DNA of 64,000 nt from Clostridium cavendishii DSM 21758 (GTDB taxonomy: Bacteria > Bacillota > Clostridia > Clostridiales > Clostridiaceae). The stretch covers positions 14,570 through 78,569 of the forward strand of contig NZ_FQZB01000021.1 of the NCBI RefSeq assembly GCF_900141845.1. Direction: 5' to 3'. Position numbers and translations under genes: made by a program. The notes below the pieces were generated by a model. That model saw nothing but the letters and a program-made list of their open reading frames with translations. It had not been told where the DNA came from and ran no database searches. Positions 37,349-47,009 of the stretch are shown here, one piece after another (the first letter of the stretch is position 1; each line of letters opens with the position of its first letter).

Positions 37349-37795
37349 ATGAATTTTACAAAGTTAATTAGTGGGGCATTTGCTCTAGTATTTATAGTTA
37401 TTTTATATTCAATCATATATTATGCCCTAAAAATTATGTATAGGGATGTAAAAGGGGGAGGACGTAAAAGGTCTTCTGCTGTTAATAGTAAAAAAGCTCA
37501 TGGATTAGAGGTTATGGCTACTGATAATAGTGAAACTTTAAAAATAGGTTCTGTAATTCCTGTAAGAGGAACTCTAAGCATAGGAAGAAAGGGAGATAAT
37601 TCTATCTGTCTTAATGATCAATTTGTATCTTCTCATCATGCGAAACTATATGTTAGAAATAATGATTTTTATTTAGAAGATTTAGACAGTACTAATGGTA
37701 GTTATGTTAATGGAGGACAAATAACAGGAAGAGTAAAGCTTAAGGTTGAGGATGAAGTTAAGCTAGGAAGTACCATATTTAAAGTTATAGGATAG
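37349..37795 (+). CDS. Membrane-anchored FHA-domain protein
   Basis: A 148-residue protein with one N-terminal membrane segment (residues ~7-29), a basic linker (KGGGRKRSSAV), and a C-terminal forkhead-associated domain with GRKGDNSICL, SSHHAKLYV and DLDSTNGSYVNG, the phosphothreonine-binding core. It should bind a Thr-phosphorylated partner at the membrane. Downstream lie ftsW-like and PBP genes, 13 bases and then one base apart. This order recalls the actinobacterial FhaB-RodA-PbpA cluster, where FHA proteins link a Ser/Thr kinase to wall synthesis; no such kinase is in the window. Confidence 0.88.
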   Translation: MNFTKLISGAFALVFIVILYSIIYYALKIMYRDVKGGGRKRSSAVNSKKAHGLEVMATDNSETLKIGSVIPVRGTLSIGRKGDNSICLNDQFVSSHHAKLYVRNNDFYLEDLDSTNGSYVNGGQITGRVKLKVEDEVKLGSTIFKVIG

Positions 37796-37808
37796 TAGGG
37801 GTGACAAG

Positions 37809-39053
37809 ATGAATCATGTAAAATACGAAAAAAGGCTTTTGTTTATGACGTATCTATTATGTGTAGGTCTATTTGGAAACCTAGCGTTATTAAAATCGCC
37901 TGTAGATAAGGGCGCCTTAGTTATGGGTGGTATCCTTATTGTATTAATAGGATACTCTCATTTTATTATAAGAAAATTTTTCCCAGATGGAGATAAGTTT
38001 ATATTAATATTCTCATCAGTTTTAGCAACTATAAGTGTAGCTATTTTATATAGATTAGATCAAGGTTCAGCTACACATACTAGCTTAGCTATAAAGCAAA
38101 TGATTTGGTTTGCAGCAGGTATAACAGCATACATATTAATAGTTGTCTTAATGCCAGATTTAAAAAGCTTCGCTAAGTATAGATATTGGTATTTAGGAGC
38201 TACATTAGTATGTATGTCTTTGGCTCTTACTCCATTAGGTAAGGAGATTTTAGGAGCTAGAAACTGGGTTAAGCTAGGGCCTATTAGTTTTCAACCATCA
38301 GAGTTAGGCAAGATATTGTTAGTTCTATATCTAGCTTCAGCACTTATGAATTATGAGGATAAAAAGAACATAAAGGAAGACTTTAAACAATTAATAGAAC
38401 CAGCAGGTGTTGTAATGGCTTCACTGGGATGTATGGTTTTACAAAGAGACTTAGGTTCTGCATTAATATTCTTTGGAATAGCAGTAACTATGTTATTTAT
38501 AGCCACATCAAAGTTAAAATATGTAATGACATGCCTAGGGTTGTTTGGTATAGGTTCAGTAGCAAGTTTCAATATGTTTGGACATGTAAGAAAAAGAGTT
38601 TTAATATGGAAAGATTTATGGACGTATGAAAATAATCAAAGTTATCAACTAGCTCAAGGATTATATGGAGTATCATCTGGTGGACTATTTGGTTCTGGTT
38701 TAGGTCAAGGATATCCAGGATTTATTCCAGTAAACGAGAGTGATTTTATATTTGCAGTAATATGTGAAGAGTTAGGTGTTATATTTGGTATAGGAGTATT
38801 ATTAGTATATTTCTTACTATTTTATAGAGGTATGAGATCAGCACTAAAAACAGATGATAAGTTTTCACAATTAAGTGCAGTAGGTTTTAGTGCTATGATA
38901 ATCTCTCAGGTTTTAGTTATAGTAGGGGGAGTATTTTCTGTAATACCATTAACAGGTATAGCACTACCACTTATAAGTCATGGTGGAACATCAATGCTTA
39001 CAATGTTTTTTGCACTTGGAATATTGCAAAAAATATCTGAGGAGGCCGTTTAA
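37809..39053 (+). CDS. FtsW/RodA/SpoVE family SEDS peptidoglycan polymerase
   Basis: A 414-residue protein with about ten membrane segments. Family motifs include AGITAYI, ARNWVKLGPISFQPSELGKI, QRDLGSALIFFGIA, GLGQGYPGFIPVNESDFIFA and PLTGIALPLISHGGTSM. SEDS proteins polymerise lipid II glycan strands together with a cognate class B PBP, which is encoded next with a TAATG stop-start overlap. Whether this is the elongation, division or sporulation copy cannot be told; pairing with a short PbpA-like transpeptidase suggests an elongation or spore-cortex role. SD AGGGGTG precedes the ATG. Confidence 0.93.
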   Translation: MNHVKYEKRLLFMTYLLCVGLFGNLALLKSPVDKGALVMGGILIVLIGYSHFIIRKFFPDGDKFILIFSSVLATISVAILYRLDQGSATHTSLAIKQMIWFAAGITAYILIVVLMPDLKSFAKYRYWYLGATLVCMSLALTPLGKEILGARNWVKLGPISFQPSELGKILLVLYLASALMNYEDKKNIKEDFKQLIEPAGVVMASLGCMVLQRDLGSALIFFGIAVTMLFIATSKLKYVMTCLGLFGIGSVASFNMFGHVRKRVLIWKDLWTYENNQSYQLAQGLYGVSSGGLFGSGLGQGYPGFIPVNESDFIFAVICEELGVIFGIGVLLVYFLLFYRGMRSALKTDDKFSQLSAVGFSAMIISQVLVIVGGVFSVIPLTGIALPLISHGGTSMLTMFFALGILQKISEEAV

Positions 39054-40528
39054 TGAAACAAACAGAATTATCAAGTAGTATAGCTAAAGTAATGGTAGTG
39101 TTTTTGGCATTAATACTTAGCTTAATATCTTATATAGCATATTTTCAATTATTTAAAGCTGATACTATTGCAAATAGAACAGGAAATAAAAGATTATGGG
39201 CCGTTAGAAATGAAGTCCTTAGAGGAACCATTTATGATAGAGATGGAAATGCTTTAACTACTAGTGCAAGAAAAGATGCTTTAAATCAAGAAAGAACTTA
39301 TACAAATGGAGAATTATATGCACATGTTTTAGGGTATGTAAATCCCAAATATAGCCTAGCAGGTTTAGAGAATAAGTATGATTATGAACTTAGAAATTAT
39401 AAGAATGTTAACTTTAAAACTTTCCTTAAATCTTTAAATTTTGTAGAAGCTTTTAAAAATAGAGGACAAAAGGAAGAAAAGATTGGAAATAGTGTATATA
39501 CAACTTTATCTCCTAAGATACAACAGGCAGCATTTGATGCATTAGGAGATAAGAAGGGTGCGGTAGTAGCTTTAAATCCAAAAACGGGAGAAATTTTAGC
39601 TATGGTATCAAAACCGACCTATAATCCTAATGATTTAGATAATGTAATGAAACAAGCAAAGGAGAATCCTAATGATATAATACTTTTAAATAGAGCTGTT
39701 TCAGGTATGTATCCCCCAGGATCTACATTTAAAACTGTAACTTTAGCTTCAGCTTTAGAAAATATCCCTGGTGTTACAAATAGGACTTTCCAAGATAATG
39801 GTAAAATACAATTTAATTCAAAGCAATCTTTAAGTAACCTTAATGGTAATGCATATGGAAATATAGATCTTAAAAAAGCATTAGCTGTATCTAGTAATGT
39901 GGTTTATGGTGGGCTTGCTATGGAGCTTGGAAATGAAAAATTAAAAGCTACAGCTGAGAAGTTTGGATTTAATAATAGCATACCATCTGATGGTATAGTT
40001 ATAGATAAAAGTAAGTTTCCTACTTTAAAGAGTTCCGAAAAAGGTAGTATAGCTCAAAGTGGGATAGGGCAAAGTAGTATATTAGCAACGCCTATACAAA
40101 TGGCTTTAGTTGCTAGTACTATAGCTAATGATGGTGTTATGATGGAGCCTAGACTTGTAAATGAAGTTAAGGACAAAAATGGTGAGTTAGTAAGAAAGAT
40201 AGCTCCAGTAACAGTGAAGTCTGTAATATCTAAGTCAGATGCAAATCTGATAAGGGATTATATGAAAAATATAGTTGATCAAAGAGTGAATGGTGACTGG
40301 GGAATTTTTAGAGGAACAAATGCTGCAGTAAAGACAGGTACAGCTGATTATCAACTTCCAAATGGTCAAGATGGTGAGCCTCATGCTTGGACTATAGGAT
40401 TTGCACCAGCAGAAAATCCTCAAATAGCAGTAGCTATTATTATAGAAGGTGGCGGACAGGGAGGCTTAAAGGCTGCACCAGTTGTAGGAAAGATATTTCA
40501 AGCTGCTTTGTCACAATCAAATAAATAG
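39053..40528 (+). CDS. Class B penicillin-binding protein (PbpA-like transpeptidase)
   Basis: A 491-residue bitopic protein: one N-terminal membrane anchor (residues ~13-33), a short dimerisation-like linker domain to about 160, and a transpeptidase domain with S224-TF-K227 (PGSTFK), S280-S-N282 and K427-TGT. It cross-links peptidoglycan and is the target class of beta-lactams. The compact length matches the PbpA subgroup found beside RodA/FtsW and FHA genes. It is co-translated with the SEDS gene upstream. The uvrC start follows 51 bases later with no terminator, so uvrC is probably in the same transcript. Confidence 0.93.
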   Translation: MKQTELSSSIAKVMVVFLALILSLISYIAYFQLFKADTIANRTGNKRLWAVRNEVLRGTIYDRDGNALTTSARKDALNQERTYTNGELYAHVLGYVNPKYSLAGLENKYDYELRNYKNVNFKTFLKSLNFVEAFKNRGQKEEKIGNSVYTTLSPKIQQAAFDALGDKKGAVVALNPKTGEILAMVSKPTYNPNDLDNVMKQAKENPNDIILLNRAVSGMYPPGSTFKTVTLASALENIPGVTNRTFQDNGKIQFNSKQSLSNLNGNAYGNIDLKKALAVSSNVVYGGLAMELGNEKLKATAEKFGFNNSIPSDGIVIDKSKFPTLKSSEKGSIAQSGIGQSSILATPIQMALVASTIANDGVMMEPRLVNEVKDKNGELVRKIAPVTVKSVISKSDANLIRDYMKNIVDQRVNGDWGIFRGTNAAVKTGTADYQLPNGQDGEPHAWTIGFAPAENPQIAVAIIIEGGGQGGLKAAPVVGKIFQAALSQSNK

Positions 40529-40579
40529 TAGACCAGTATTTATTTTCATGTGCTTTAGCAAAATAGGAGGTGGATTAAA

Positions 40580-42451
40580 ATTTTTGACTTCGAATATCAG
40601 TTGAAGATTCTACCAGATAAGCCTGGAGTATATATAATGAAGAATAATTTAGGAGAAGTTATATATGTAGGAAAGGCTAAGGTTTTAAAAAATAGAGTAA
40701 GACAATATTTTCAAAATTCAAAGAATCATTCTACTAAGGTAAGGGCTATGGTAAAGAATATAGCTGAGTTTGAGTATATAGTTACAGATTCAGAAATGGA
40801 AGCATTATTATTAGAGTGTAATCTGATAAAAAAGTATAGTCCTAAATATAATATAGCCTTAAAGGATGATAAGTTTTATCCATTTATAAAGATAACAACA
40901 AATGAGGATTTTCCAAGAGTATATGTTACTAGAAATTATGCTAAGGATGGCAATAAGTATTTCGGACCTTATACTAATGGAACAGCAGTTTATGAAGTTA
41001 TAGATTTAATAAAAAAGACTTTTCCTCTCAGGACCTGTAAAAGGGTTATATTAGAAGGTGGAGAAAAAACAAGACCTTGTCTAAACTATCATATTAAGCT
41101 ATGTGATGCACCTTGCGGAGGTCTTATTTCTAAAGTAGAATATGGCAAAATGATAGAAACTATAATAAGTATATTAACAGGAAAAGATGATGATATAATT
41201 AAAAAGTTTAAGGTAGAAATGGAAAAAGCATCAGAAGAATTGGAATTTGAAAAAGCTGCAATGTTGAGAGATAAAATATTATCTATAAATACTATAGTGC
41301 AAAAACAAAAGATGTTTACAGCTAAGGATGGGGATGAAGATTTTATAAATGTTTATTCAGATGAGGTTCATAGCTGTGTACAAATCTTCTTTGTAAGAGA
41401 AGGGAAGGTAACTGGTAGAGAGCATTTTATGTTTAAGGATACTGCAACTACAGGAACAGCTAATATAATAACCGAGTTTATAACTAGTTTTTATGGAGGG
41501 ACAGCTCAAATACCTAAGAATATATATGTTCCAGAGGTTGAGGATATTGAATTATTAGAAGCATTTTTAACTGCAAAAAGGGGTTCAAAAGTTTGGCTTA
41601 AAATTCCTAAAAAAGGTGATAAAAAAGATATGCTAGATATGGTATATAATAATGCTAAACTTATGATGGAGCAATTCAAAGATAAAATGCTTAAAGAGAA
41701 TGAGATAAATAATATTGCATTAACTGAACTTCATAATATTTTAGAGCTTGAAGAGTTTCCAAGAAGAATAGAGGCTTATGATATATCAAATATACAAGGT
41801 GTTGATTCTGTTGGAACAATGGTAGTTTTTGAAGATGGTAAAGCTAAAAACTCAGACTATAGAAGGTTTAAGATAAAAACAGTTAAGGGTGCTAATGATT
41901 ATGATAGTATGAGGGAGATATTATCTAGGAGATTTTCACATGGTATAGAAGAAATAAAAGCTATACAAGAAAGAAATCTAGAATTTTCAAAGGGAAAGTT
42001 TTCAATATTTCCAGATTTAATTCTTATGGATGGTGGAAAAGGTCAAATAAATGTTGCATTAGAAGTTCTTAAGGAATATGGTATAGACATACCGGTTTGT
42101 GGTATGGTTAAGGACGATAAACACAATACTAGAGGGCTAATTTATAATAATGAGGAATTGATAATTAGAAGAAGTTCTAACCTTATGCATCTAATAACTA
42201 GAATACAAGATGAGGTTCATAGATTTGCAATAACTTATCATAGATCACTTAGAGATAAGAGAACTCTACATTCCATATTAGAGGATATTCCATATATAGG
42301 TGAGAAGAGAAGACGCGCATTACTTATTAAGTTTGGAAATGTAGAAAATATAAAAAAAGCAAACTTTGATGAATTAATGAATACACAAGGCATAGATAAA
42401 AAGGCAGCTGAAAGTATAGTTAAGTATTTTAGTGGGGAAGGAAATTCCTAG
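40580..42451 (+). CDS. uvrC: Excinuclease ABC subunit C, predicted ATT start
   Basis: A 623-residue dual-incision nuclease of nucleotide excision repair. GIY-YIG domain at the N-terminus (PDKPGVYIMKNN, VIYVGKAKVLKNRVRQYF), UVR motif near 205-230, RNase H-like domain with YDISNIQGVDSVG, and C-terminal helix-hairpin-helix (IPYIGEKRRRALLIKFG). No ATG, GTG or TTG precedes the conserved N-terminus. The only start at good spacing from SD AGGAGG (40565-40570) is ATT at 40580, giving (M)FDFEYQLKILPDKPGVY, the usual UvrC opening. An in-frame TTG at 40601 would remove seven conserved residues and lies 30 bases from the SD. ATT starts are rare but known, as in infC. Confidence 0.9.
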   Translation: MFDFEYQLKILPDKPGVYIMKNNLGEVIYVGKAKVLKNRVRQYFQNSKNHSTKVRAMVKNIAEFEYIVTDSEMEALLLECNLIKKYSPKYNIALKDDKFYPFIKITTNEDFPRVYVTRNYAKDGNKYFGPYTNGTAVYEVIDLIKKTFPLRTCKRVILEGGEKTRPCLNYHIKLCDAPCGGLISKVEYGKMIETIISILTGKDDDIIKKFKVEMEKASEELEFEKAAMLRDKILSINTIVQKQKMFTAKDGDEDFINVYSDEVHSCVQIFFVREGKVTGREHFMFKDTATTGTANIITEFITSFYGGTAQIPKNIYVPEVEDIELLEAFLTAKRGSKVWLKIPKKGDKKDMLDMVYNNAKLMMEQFKDKMLKENEINNIALTELHNILELEEFPRRIEAYDISNIQGVDSVGTMVVFEDGKAKNSDYRRFKIKTVKGANDYDSMREILSRRFSHGIEEIKAIQERNLEFSKGKFSIFPDLILMDGGKGQINVALEVLKEYGIDIPVCGMVKDDKHNTRGLIYNNEELIIRRSSNLMHLITRIQDEVHRFAITYHRSLRDKRTLHSILEDIPYIGEKRRRALLIKFGNVENIKKANFDELMNTQGIDKKAAESIVKYFSGEGNS

Positions 42452-42641
42452 TTATATAGGTAAAAAAAGAAGTTACCAAAACTACATATATGGAATATAA
42501 TGGTTTATAAGTAATGAATGAGGGGTATAATTAAAAAAAATAGTATAAAATGCTTAGTTTTAGCTTGATTAATTGGTAATATTTAATTTATACTATTTAA
42601 TTGAACGATGCTTAACTAATATTTAATCGAGGAGTTTTAAT

Positions 42642-43562
42642 ATGAATCAATATATGGAATTTAGCAAGTTGTTTTATGAATTTTATAGTGAAGATGAAAT
42701 AGAAATAGATTCTCTTATGAGTGAACATATTTATTTTAAAGTTGGAGGTCCTGTAGATATATTATTAAATCCTAATAATACAGGACAGATTGTTAAAACA
42801 ATTGCATTATGTAAAGAACATAAGGTACCTTATTTTATAATTGGAAATGGTTCTAACCTTTTAGTTAAAGATGGAGGAATCAGAGGTGTAGTAATAAAAC
42901 TATGTAAGCTTAATAATATAAGCGTAAATGATACAGAAATATATGCAGAGTGTGGAGCTTTATTAGCAGATGTTTCAAAGGTAGCATTGAAAAATAGTTT
43001 AACAGGTTTCGAATTTGCTTGTGGAATACCAGGAAGCATAGGTGGAGCTGTGTATATGAATGCAGGAGCTTATGATGGAGAAATATCATTTATAATCAAG
43101 GAAGCTACGGTAGTAAATGATAAAAATGAGATAATAACTTTAAGTAAAGAAGAACTAGCATTAGGATATAGAACTTCAGCAGTTATGACACATGGTTATG
43201 TAGTTTTAAGTGCCACATTTGCTTTGAAAAATGGTGACTATGATACAATAAAAGCAAGAGTAGATCATCTTACTAAAAGAAGAGAAGATAGTCAACCATT
43301 AGAATATCCATCAGCAGGAAGTACATTTAAAAGACCTGAGGGATACTTTGTTGGGAAATTAATTCAAGATTCAGGATTAAAGGGCTTTACCATGGGGAGA
43401 GCAGGGGTGTCTGAAAAGCATTCAGGTTTCATTATAAACAGAGGTGGGGCTACCGCTACAGAAGTATTAGAAGTTATAGCTTATGTACAAAAAGTTATAA
43501 AAGAAAATTATGGTGTAGATTTACACACAGAAGTGAGAATAATAGGTGAAGAAAAAGAATAA
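42642..43562 (+). CDS. murB: UDP-N-acetylenolpyruvoylglucosamine reductase
   Basis: A 306-residue FAD enzyme that reduces UDP-GlcNAc-enolpyruvate to UDP-MurNAc with NADPH. FAD-binding PCMH features are FKVGGPVDILL, FIIGNGSNLLVKDGGIRGVV and GFEFACGIPGSIGGAVYMNAGAYDGE. The catalytic serine lies in PSAGSTFKRP, and the C-terminal KHSGFIINRGGATA and glutamate in LHTEVRIIG complete the type IIa MurB pattern. SD GAGGAG precedes the ATG. In many Firmicutes murB lies just before rapZ-yvcK-whiA, as here apart from an inserted 1.2 kb. Confidence 0.96.
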   Translation: MNQYMEFSKLFYEFYSEDEIEIDSLMSEHIYFKVGGPVDILLNPNNTGQIVKTIALCKEHKVPYFIIGNGSNLLVKDGGIRGVVIKLCKLNNISVNDTEIYAECGALLADVSKVALKNSLTGFEFACGIPGSIGGAVYMNAGAYDGEISFIIKEATVVNDKNEIITLSKEELALGYRTSAVMTHGYVVLSATFALKNGDYDTIKARVDHLTKRREDSQPLEYPSAGSTFKRPEGYFVGKLIQDSGLKGFTMGRAGVSEKHSGFIINRGGATATEVLEVIAYVQKVIKENYGVDLHTEVRIIGEEKE

Positions 43563-43601
43563 ACCTTTTTAATTCTAAATTAAAAAATAGGGATATGAAA
43601 T

Positions 43602-43634
43602 AATTAAAGCTCCTCGTTATGAGGAGCTTTAATT
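43602..43634. terminator. Bidirectional terminator
   Basis: AATTAAAGCTCCTC pairs perfectly with GAGGAGCTTTAATT around GTTAT, between convergent murB and the 2TM gene; it touches the stop codon of the latter. Confidence 0.88.
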
Positions 43635-43950
43635 ATTTATTTAACATATCATATTCTGTTTTAATATGCTCAATTTCTTTGGATATAGATGACGAATTTG
43701 CTGTTGTAAATAGCTCTATTCCATGAGATATAATAGCAATTCCCCAACCAAATGTAACCCACATAGGCCAAGCGTGTTCATTTCCATCAATAATATACAT
43801 AGTCCAAAGCATTAAATTAACTGCAACGTAAACAGCAAGATGAACCAAAAACTTTCTTTTTGCCATAATTCTTTTTACAGCTAAAGAGTAAATATCATTA
43901 TCATTCATATCCTTATTAACAAATAAATCATCATTTCTATGTCTTCCCAT
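43633..43950 (-). CDS. Small 2TM-domain protein
   Basis: A 105-residue protein with a charged N-terminus, two hydrophobic helices (FLVHLAVYVAVNLMLWTMYI and MWVTFGWGIAIISHGIELF) and a helical C-terminal tail. KRKFLVHLAVYVAVN and WFxxxGWGIGLxxH-like patterns match the 2TM domain family, found in small proteins or fused to LytTR and kinase proteins. Function is unknown; these domains may gate or sense at the membrane. The SD AAAGAGG is ten bases before the ATG. It lies alone beside a broken ABC transporter gene. Confidence 0.75.
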   Translation of the reverse strand: MGRHRNDDLFVNKDMNDNDIYSLAVKRIMAKRKFLVHLAVYVAVNLMLWTMYIIDGNEHAWPMWVTFGWGIAIISHGIELFTTANSSSISKEIEHIKTEYDMLNK

Positions 43951-44145
43951 AAATAAAAACCTCTTTTCAAATATTTTTTATATCTTATGAATTAATTATA
44001 TTAATTTATGGGACTTCTTATAATTGAAAAAGGTCACAATTGTAATATTACTTTAGTAATGAAAAAAGTAATCCCTATTAACTAATGTTAGGGATTACCT
44101 TGAATTAGAGATTTATATAGCTAGATTTTTAATTTTGATGCAAAT

Positions 44146-44574
44146 TTAAGCACTAAGAATTTGTTTGTCTATTTCACCATCTTTAAGTTGTAATATACTA
44201 TTTCCAAAATTTGCAGACTCGTGAGAATGAGTAACTTGTATAATAGTCTTTCCAAATTCTTTGTTTATAGTTTTAAATAACTTCATTATTTCAGTACCAG
44301 ATTTTGAATCAAGATTTCCTATTGGTTCATCCGCTAGTATTATTTCAGGGCTGAATAGAAGTGCTCTAGCTATTGCAACCCTTTGTTGTTGACCACCTGA
44401 TAGCTCTCTAGGTGTATGTTTCCTTTTAGCTGTCATACCTATAACATCTAAAATTTTATTTAAGTCAGCGTTAAAATTCTTTGGCTTTTTACCATCTAAA
44501 AGTAATGGAAGTAGTATATTATCTTCAACATTAAGGTTAGGACCTAGGTTATAAAACTGAAATACAAAACAAAG
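44146..44574 (-). pseudogene. 5'-truncated ABC transporter ATPase (MacB/LolD type)
   Basis: The frame encodes the distal two thirds of an ABC ATPase: the Q-loop (FVFQFYNLGPNLNVEDN), the signature LSGGQQQRV, Walker B IILADEPIGNLD and the H-loop VTHSH. It is open from 44574 to the stop at 44146. Immediately upstream (44575-44577) is an in-frame TAA and unrelated AT-rich sequence, so the N-terminal third with Walker A and the start codon is missing. No permease gene is nearby. A short ATG-initiated fragment of 96 residues remains (44436) but would lack ATP binding. A deletion remnant of a bacteriocin-type or lipoprotein-type exporter is the best reading. Confidence 0.85.
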
Positions 44575-44601
44575 TTATCCTTTTCAACTGAAAAGATAAT
44601 G
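44574..44601. other. Short inverted repeat at the pseudogene breakpoint
   Basis: TTATCCTTTT and AAAAGATAA, separated by CAACTG, form an imperfect hairpin exactly where ABC homology stops. It may be a scar of the deletion or unrelated. Confidence 0.35.
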
Positions 44602-44741
44602 GATTTAAGAAAATTATAATATTTAGAAGTATAGTAATGAAATATTAAACATAAATAAATAAATTCTTAAATGTATAAGAAGGTGAAAAAATAAATAACT
44701 TAAAAATATCATATTTTACACTAATTAAAATATTATTTATA

Positions 44742-44750
44742 TGATATAAT
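44742..44750 (+). promoter_or_regulatory. Extended -10 promoter of the rapZ operon
   Basis: TGATATAAT lies about 32 bases before the rapZ ATG; no clear -35. Confidence 0.45.
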
Positions 44751-44781
44751 TTATTTATTAAATTTTTAAGGAGGAGAAAAT

Positions 44782-45666
44782 ATGCGATTTGTAATAGTAA
44801 CAGGGCTTTCTGGTGCTGGAAAAACAGAAGCTACAAGAAGTTTAGAAGATTTAGGATATTTTTGCGTAGATAATTTACCTCCTACACTTATTCCTAAGTT
44901 TGCAGAAGCTTGCTTACAAAGCGATGGTAAGATAGATAAGGTAGCTTTAGTTATAGATATCAGAGGGGGAATCTTCTTTGATGATTTATTTGAAAGCTTA
45001 AAATATTTAAAAGATAATGAGTTTAAATATGAAATATTATTTTTAGATGCTGCTGATGAAATATTAGTAAAGAGATTTAAGGAGTCTAGAAGAAGTCATC
45101 CTTTGTCTCCAGATGGAAGAGTAATAACTGGAATAGAAAATGAGAGAAAGAAGCTTAGAGAACTTAAGGATAGAGCAGATAATATAGTAGATACTTCTAA
45201 ATATGCTATAAAAGATTTAAGAGAGAAGTTAAACCTTTCTTACGGAACTGGAAAGGAAGTAGATCGTAGTTTATCAATAACTGTTTTATCTTTTGGATTT
45301 AAGTATGGAATACCTATGGATGCAGATTTAGTTTTTGATGTAAGATTTATACCAAATCCTTTTTATATCCCAGAGCTTAAACCATTTTCAGGTAGTGATG
45401 AACCTGTTAAGAATTATGTTTTATCACAGGCTGAGACTACAGGTTTCTTAACAAGATTGGAAGATATGTTGAAATTCTTAATACCGAATTATGTTAGAGA
45501 GGGTAAAAGACAACTTATAATAGCTATAGGTTGTACAGGTGGAAGACATCGTTCAGTTGCTATAGCAACTGAAACTAATAATTTGTTAAACACGAAAGGC
45601 TTTAAATCTACAATAGAGCATAGGGATATAGATGAAGATGCTCATAGAGGAGCGAAGAAGCTATGA
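44782..45666 (+). CDS. rapZ: RNase adapter/nucleotide-binding protein RapZ
   Basis: A 294-residue P-loop protein with Walker A GLSGAGKT at 8-15. The C-terminal domain contains [20 protein letters not shown] and [15 protein letters not shown], as in the RapZ/YvcJ family. In E. coli it senses glucosamine-6-phosphate and guides RNase E to a small RNA; in Bacillus YvcJ influences competence and the small-RNA link is not established. It overlaps yvcK by four bases, and the rapZ-yvcK-whiA order is conserved in Gram-positives. SD AAGGAGGAG precedes the ATG. Confidence 0.95.
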   Translation: MRFVIVTGLSGAGKTEATRSLEDLGYFCVDNLPPTLIPKFAEACLQSDGKIDKVALVIDIRGGIFFDDLFESLKYLKDNEFKYEILFLDAADEILVKRFKESRRSHPLSPDGRVITGIENERKKLRELKDRADNIVDTSKYAIKDLREKLNLSYGTGKEVDRSLSITVLSFGFKYGIPMDADLVFDVRFIPNPFYIPELKPFSGSDEPVKNYVLSQAETTGFLTRLEDMLKFLIPNYVREGKRQLIIAIGCTGGRHRSVAIATETNNLLNTKGFKSTIEHRDIDEDAHRGAKKL

Positions 45667-46991
45667 GGTTTATAGATTGGCTTAAACCAGGTATTAGAGT
45701 TAAGAGATATTTAGTATTTGGTATATTTGGAATCTTGTTAATAGCATTTGGATTAAATGAACTAGTAACTCATAGGGTTTATGATCCTCTTTATAAAATT
45801 TTCTTTATATTTTTAAATATAACAGGTGCTTTTGTTATTTATGTATCAACTACTGAAGCCATGAAGAGCATAATAGCATTGGTGAATTCAGGATATATAA
45901 AGGTATCTTTAGATAACAGGAAAATTGAAAATCTTATTTATGAAAAAAGGCTTTTAGTTAAAGGTCCTAAGATAGTTGTTATAGGTGGAGGAACAGGATT
46001 ATCTACAATGCTTAGAGGTCTTAAATATTATACTTCCAATATAACTGCTATAGTAACTGTAGCTGATGATGGTGGAGGCTCAGGGGATTTAAGAGAAGAT
46101 CTTGGAATACTTCCACCTGGAGATATAAGAAACTGTATTTTGGCTTTAGCTGATACAGAACCACTAATGGAAGAATTACTTCAATATAGGTTCAAGGATG
46201 GCAGACTTAAAAATCAAAGTTTTGGTAACTTATTTTTAGCTGCTATGGATGGAATATCAGAAAATTTTGAGGATGCAGTTCAAAAAATGGGTTCTGTTCT
46301 TGCGGTAACGGGTAAGGTTTTGCCTGTTACCTTAGAGAATATGAAGCTTAGTGCAGAACTCGAAAATGGTAATGTTGTAGAAGGAGAATCTAATATACCA
46401 GAGGAGGCTGTAAAGCAAAAAAGTAGAATAAAGAAGCTTAGTATAACGCCAGAAAATGCTAAACCACTTAAAGATGCATTATTAGCAATAAGTGAAGCAG
46501 ATGCTATAGTTTTAGGTCCAGGAAGTCTTTATACTTCAATAATACCTAATCTTTTAGTTAAGGAAATAGCTTCTACTGTTAGAAAGAGCAATGCCCTCAA
46601 GATATATATATCAAACATAATGACACAGCCAGGTGAATCAGATAATTTTAAGGTTTCTGATCATATAAAGACAATACAAAAGTATGGTGGCAAGGATATT
46701 GTTGAGTGTGTCGTGGCAAATGTAGATAATATTTCAGATAGAGTAAAAGGAAAGTATTTACAAGATGGTTCTGAACTTGTTGAAATAGATAAGGATAAGC
46801 TAGATAAGATGGGCATTGACTTAGTTAAAGCTAATCTAATAAAGATTAATAAAGACTATATAAGGCATGATTCAGATAATCTTGCTGAAGTTATTATTGA
46901 AACTATAATGGAAAAGAAGTTATTATATGATAGAAAGAAAATAATAGAATATATGTATTTATCACAAAGAATTAAAAGTAGAGAAAAGTAA
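45663..46991 (+). CDS. YvcK/GlmR gluconeogenesis factor with N-terminal membrane segments
   Basis: A 442-residue CofD/UPF0052-family protein. Two hydrophobic helices at about 18-36 and 45-65 precede the UDP-sugar-binding domain, which begins [17 protein letters not shown] near residue 103 and includes [20 protein letters not shown]. In Bacillus, YvcK (GlmR) binds UDP-GlcNAc and stimulates GlmS, adjusting precursor supply for the wall. Bacillus YvcK lacks the membrane helices, so this membrane-tethered form is typical of clostridia. ATGA overlap with rapZ implies translational coupling. Confidence 0.92.
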   Translation: MRFIDWLKPGIRVKRYLVFGIFGILLIAFGLNELVTHRVYDPLYKIFFIFLNITGAFVIYVSTTEAMKSIIALVNSGYIKVSLDNRKIENLIYEKRLLVKGPKIVVIGGGTGLSTMLRGLKYYTSNITAIVTVADDGGGSGDLREDLGILPPGDIRNCILALADTEPLMEELLQYRFKDGRLKNQSFGNLFLAAMDGISENFEDAVQKMGSVLAVTGKVLPVTLENMKLSAELENGNVVEGESNIPEEAVKQKSRIKKLSITPENAKPLKDALLAISEADAIVLGPGSLYTSIIPNLLVKEIASTVRKSNALKIYISNIMTQPGESDNFKVSDHIKTIQKYGGKDIVECVVANVDNISDRVKGKYLQDGSELVEIDKDKLDKMGIDLVKANLIKINKDYIRHDSDNLAEVIIETIMEKKLLYDRKKIIEYMYLSQRIKSREK

Positions 46992-47009
46992 TAAGGATGG
47001 GTCGGATAT

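Noticed and set aside
40601..40603. TTG as the uvrC start
   Set aside because: It lies 30 bases from the SD and would delete seven residues that match the usual UvrC opening; ATT at 40580 fits better.
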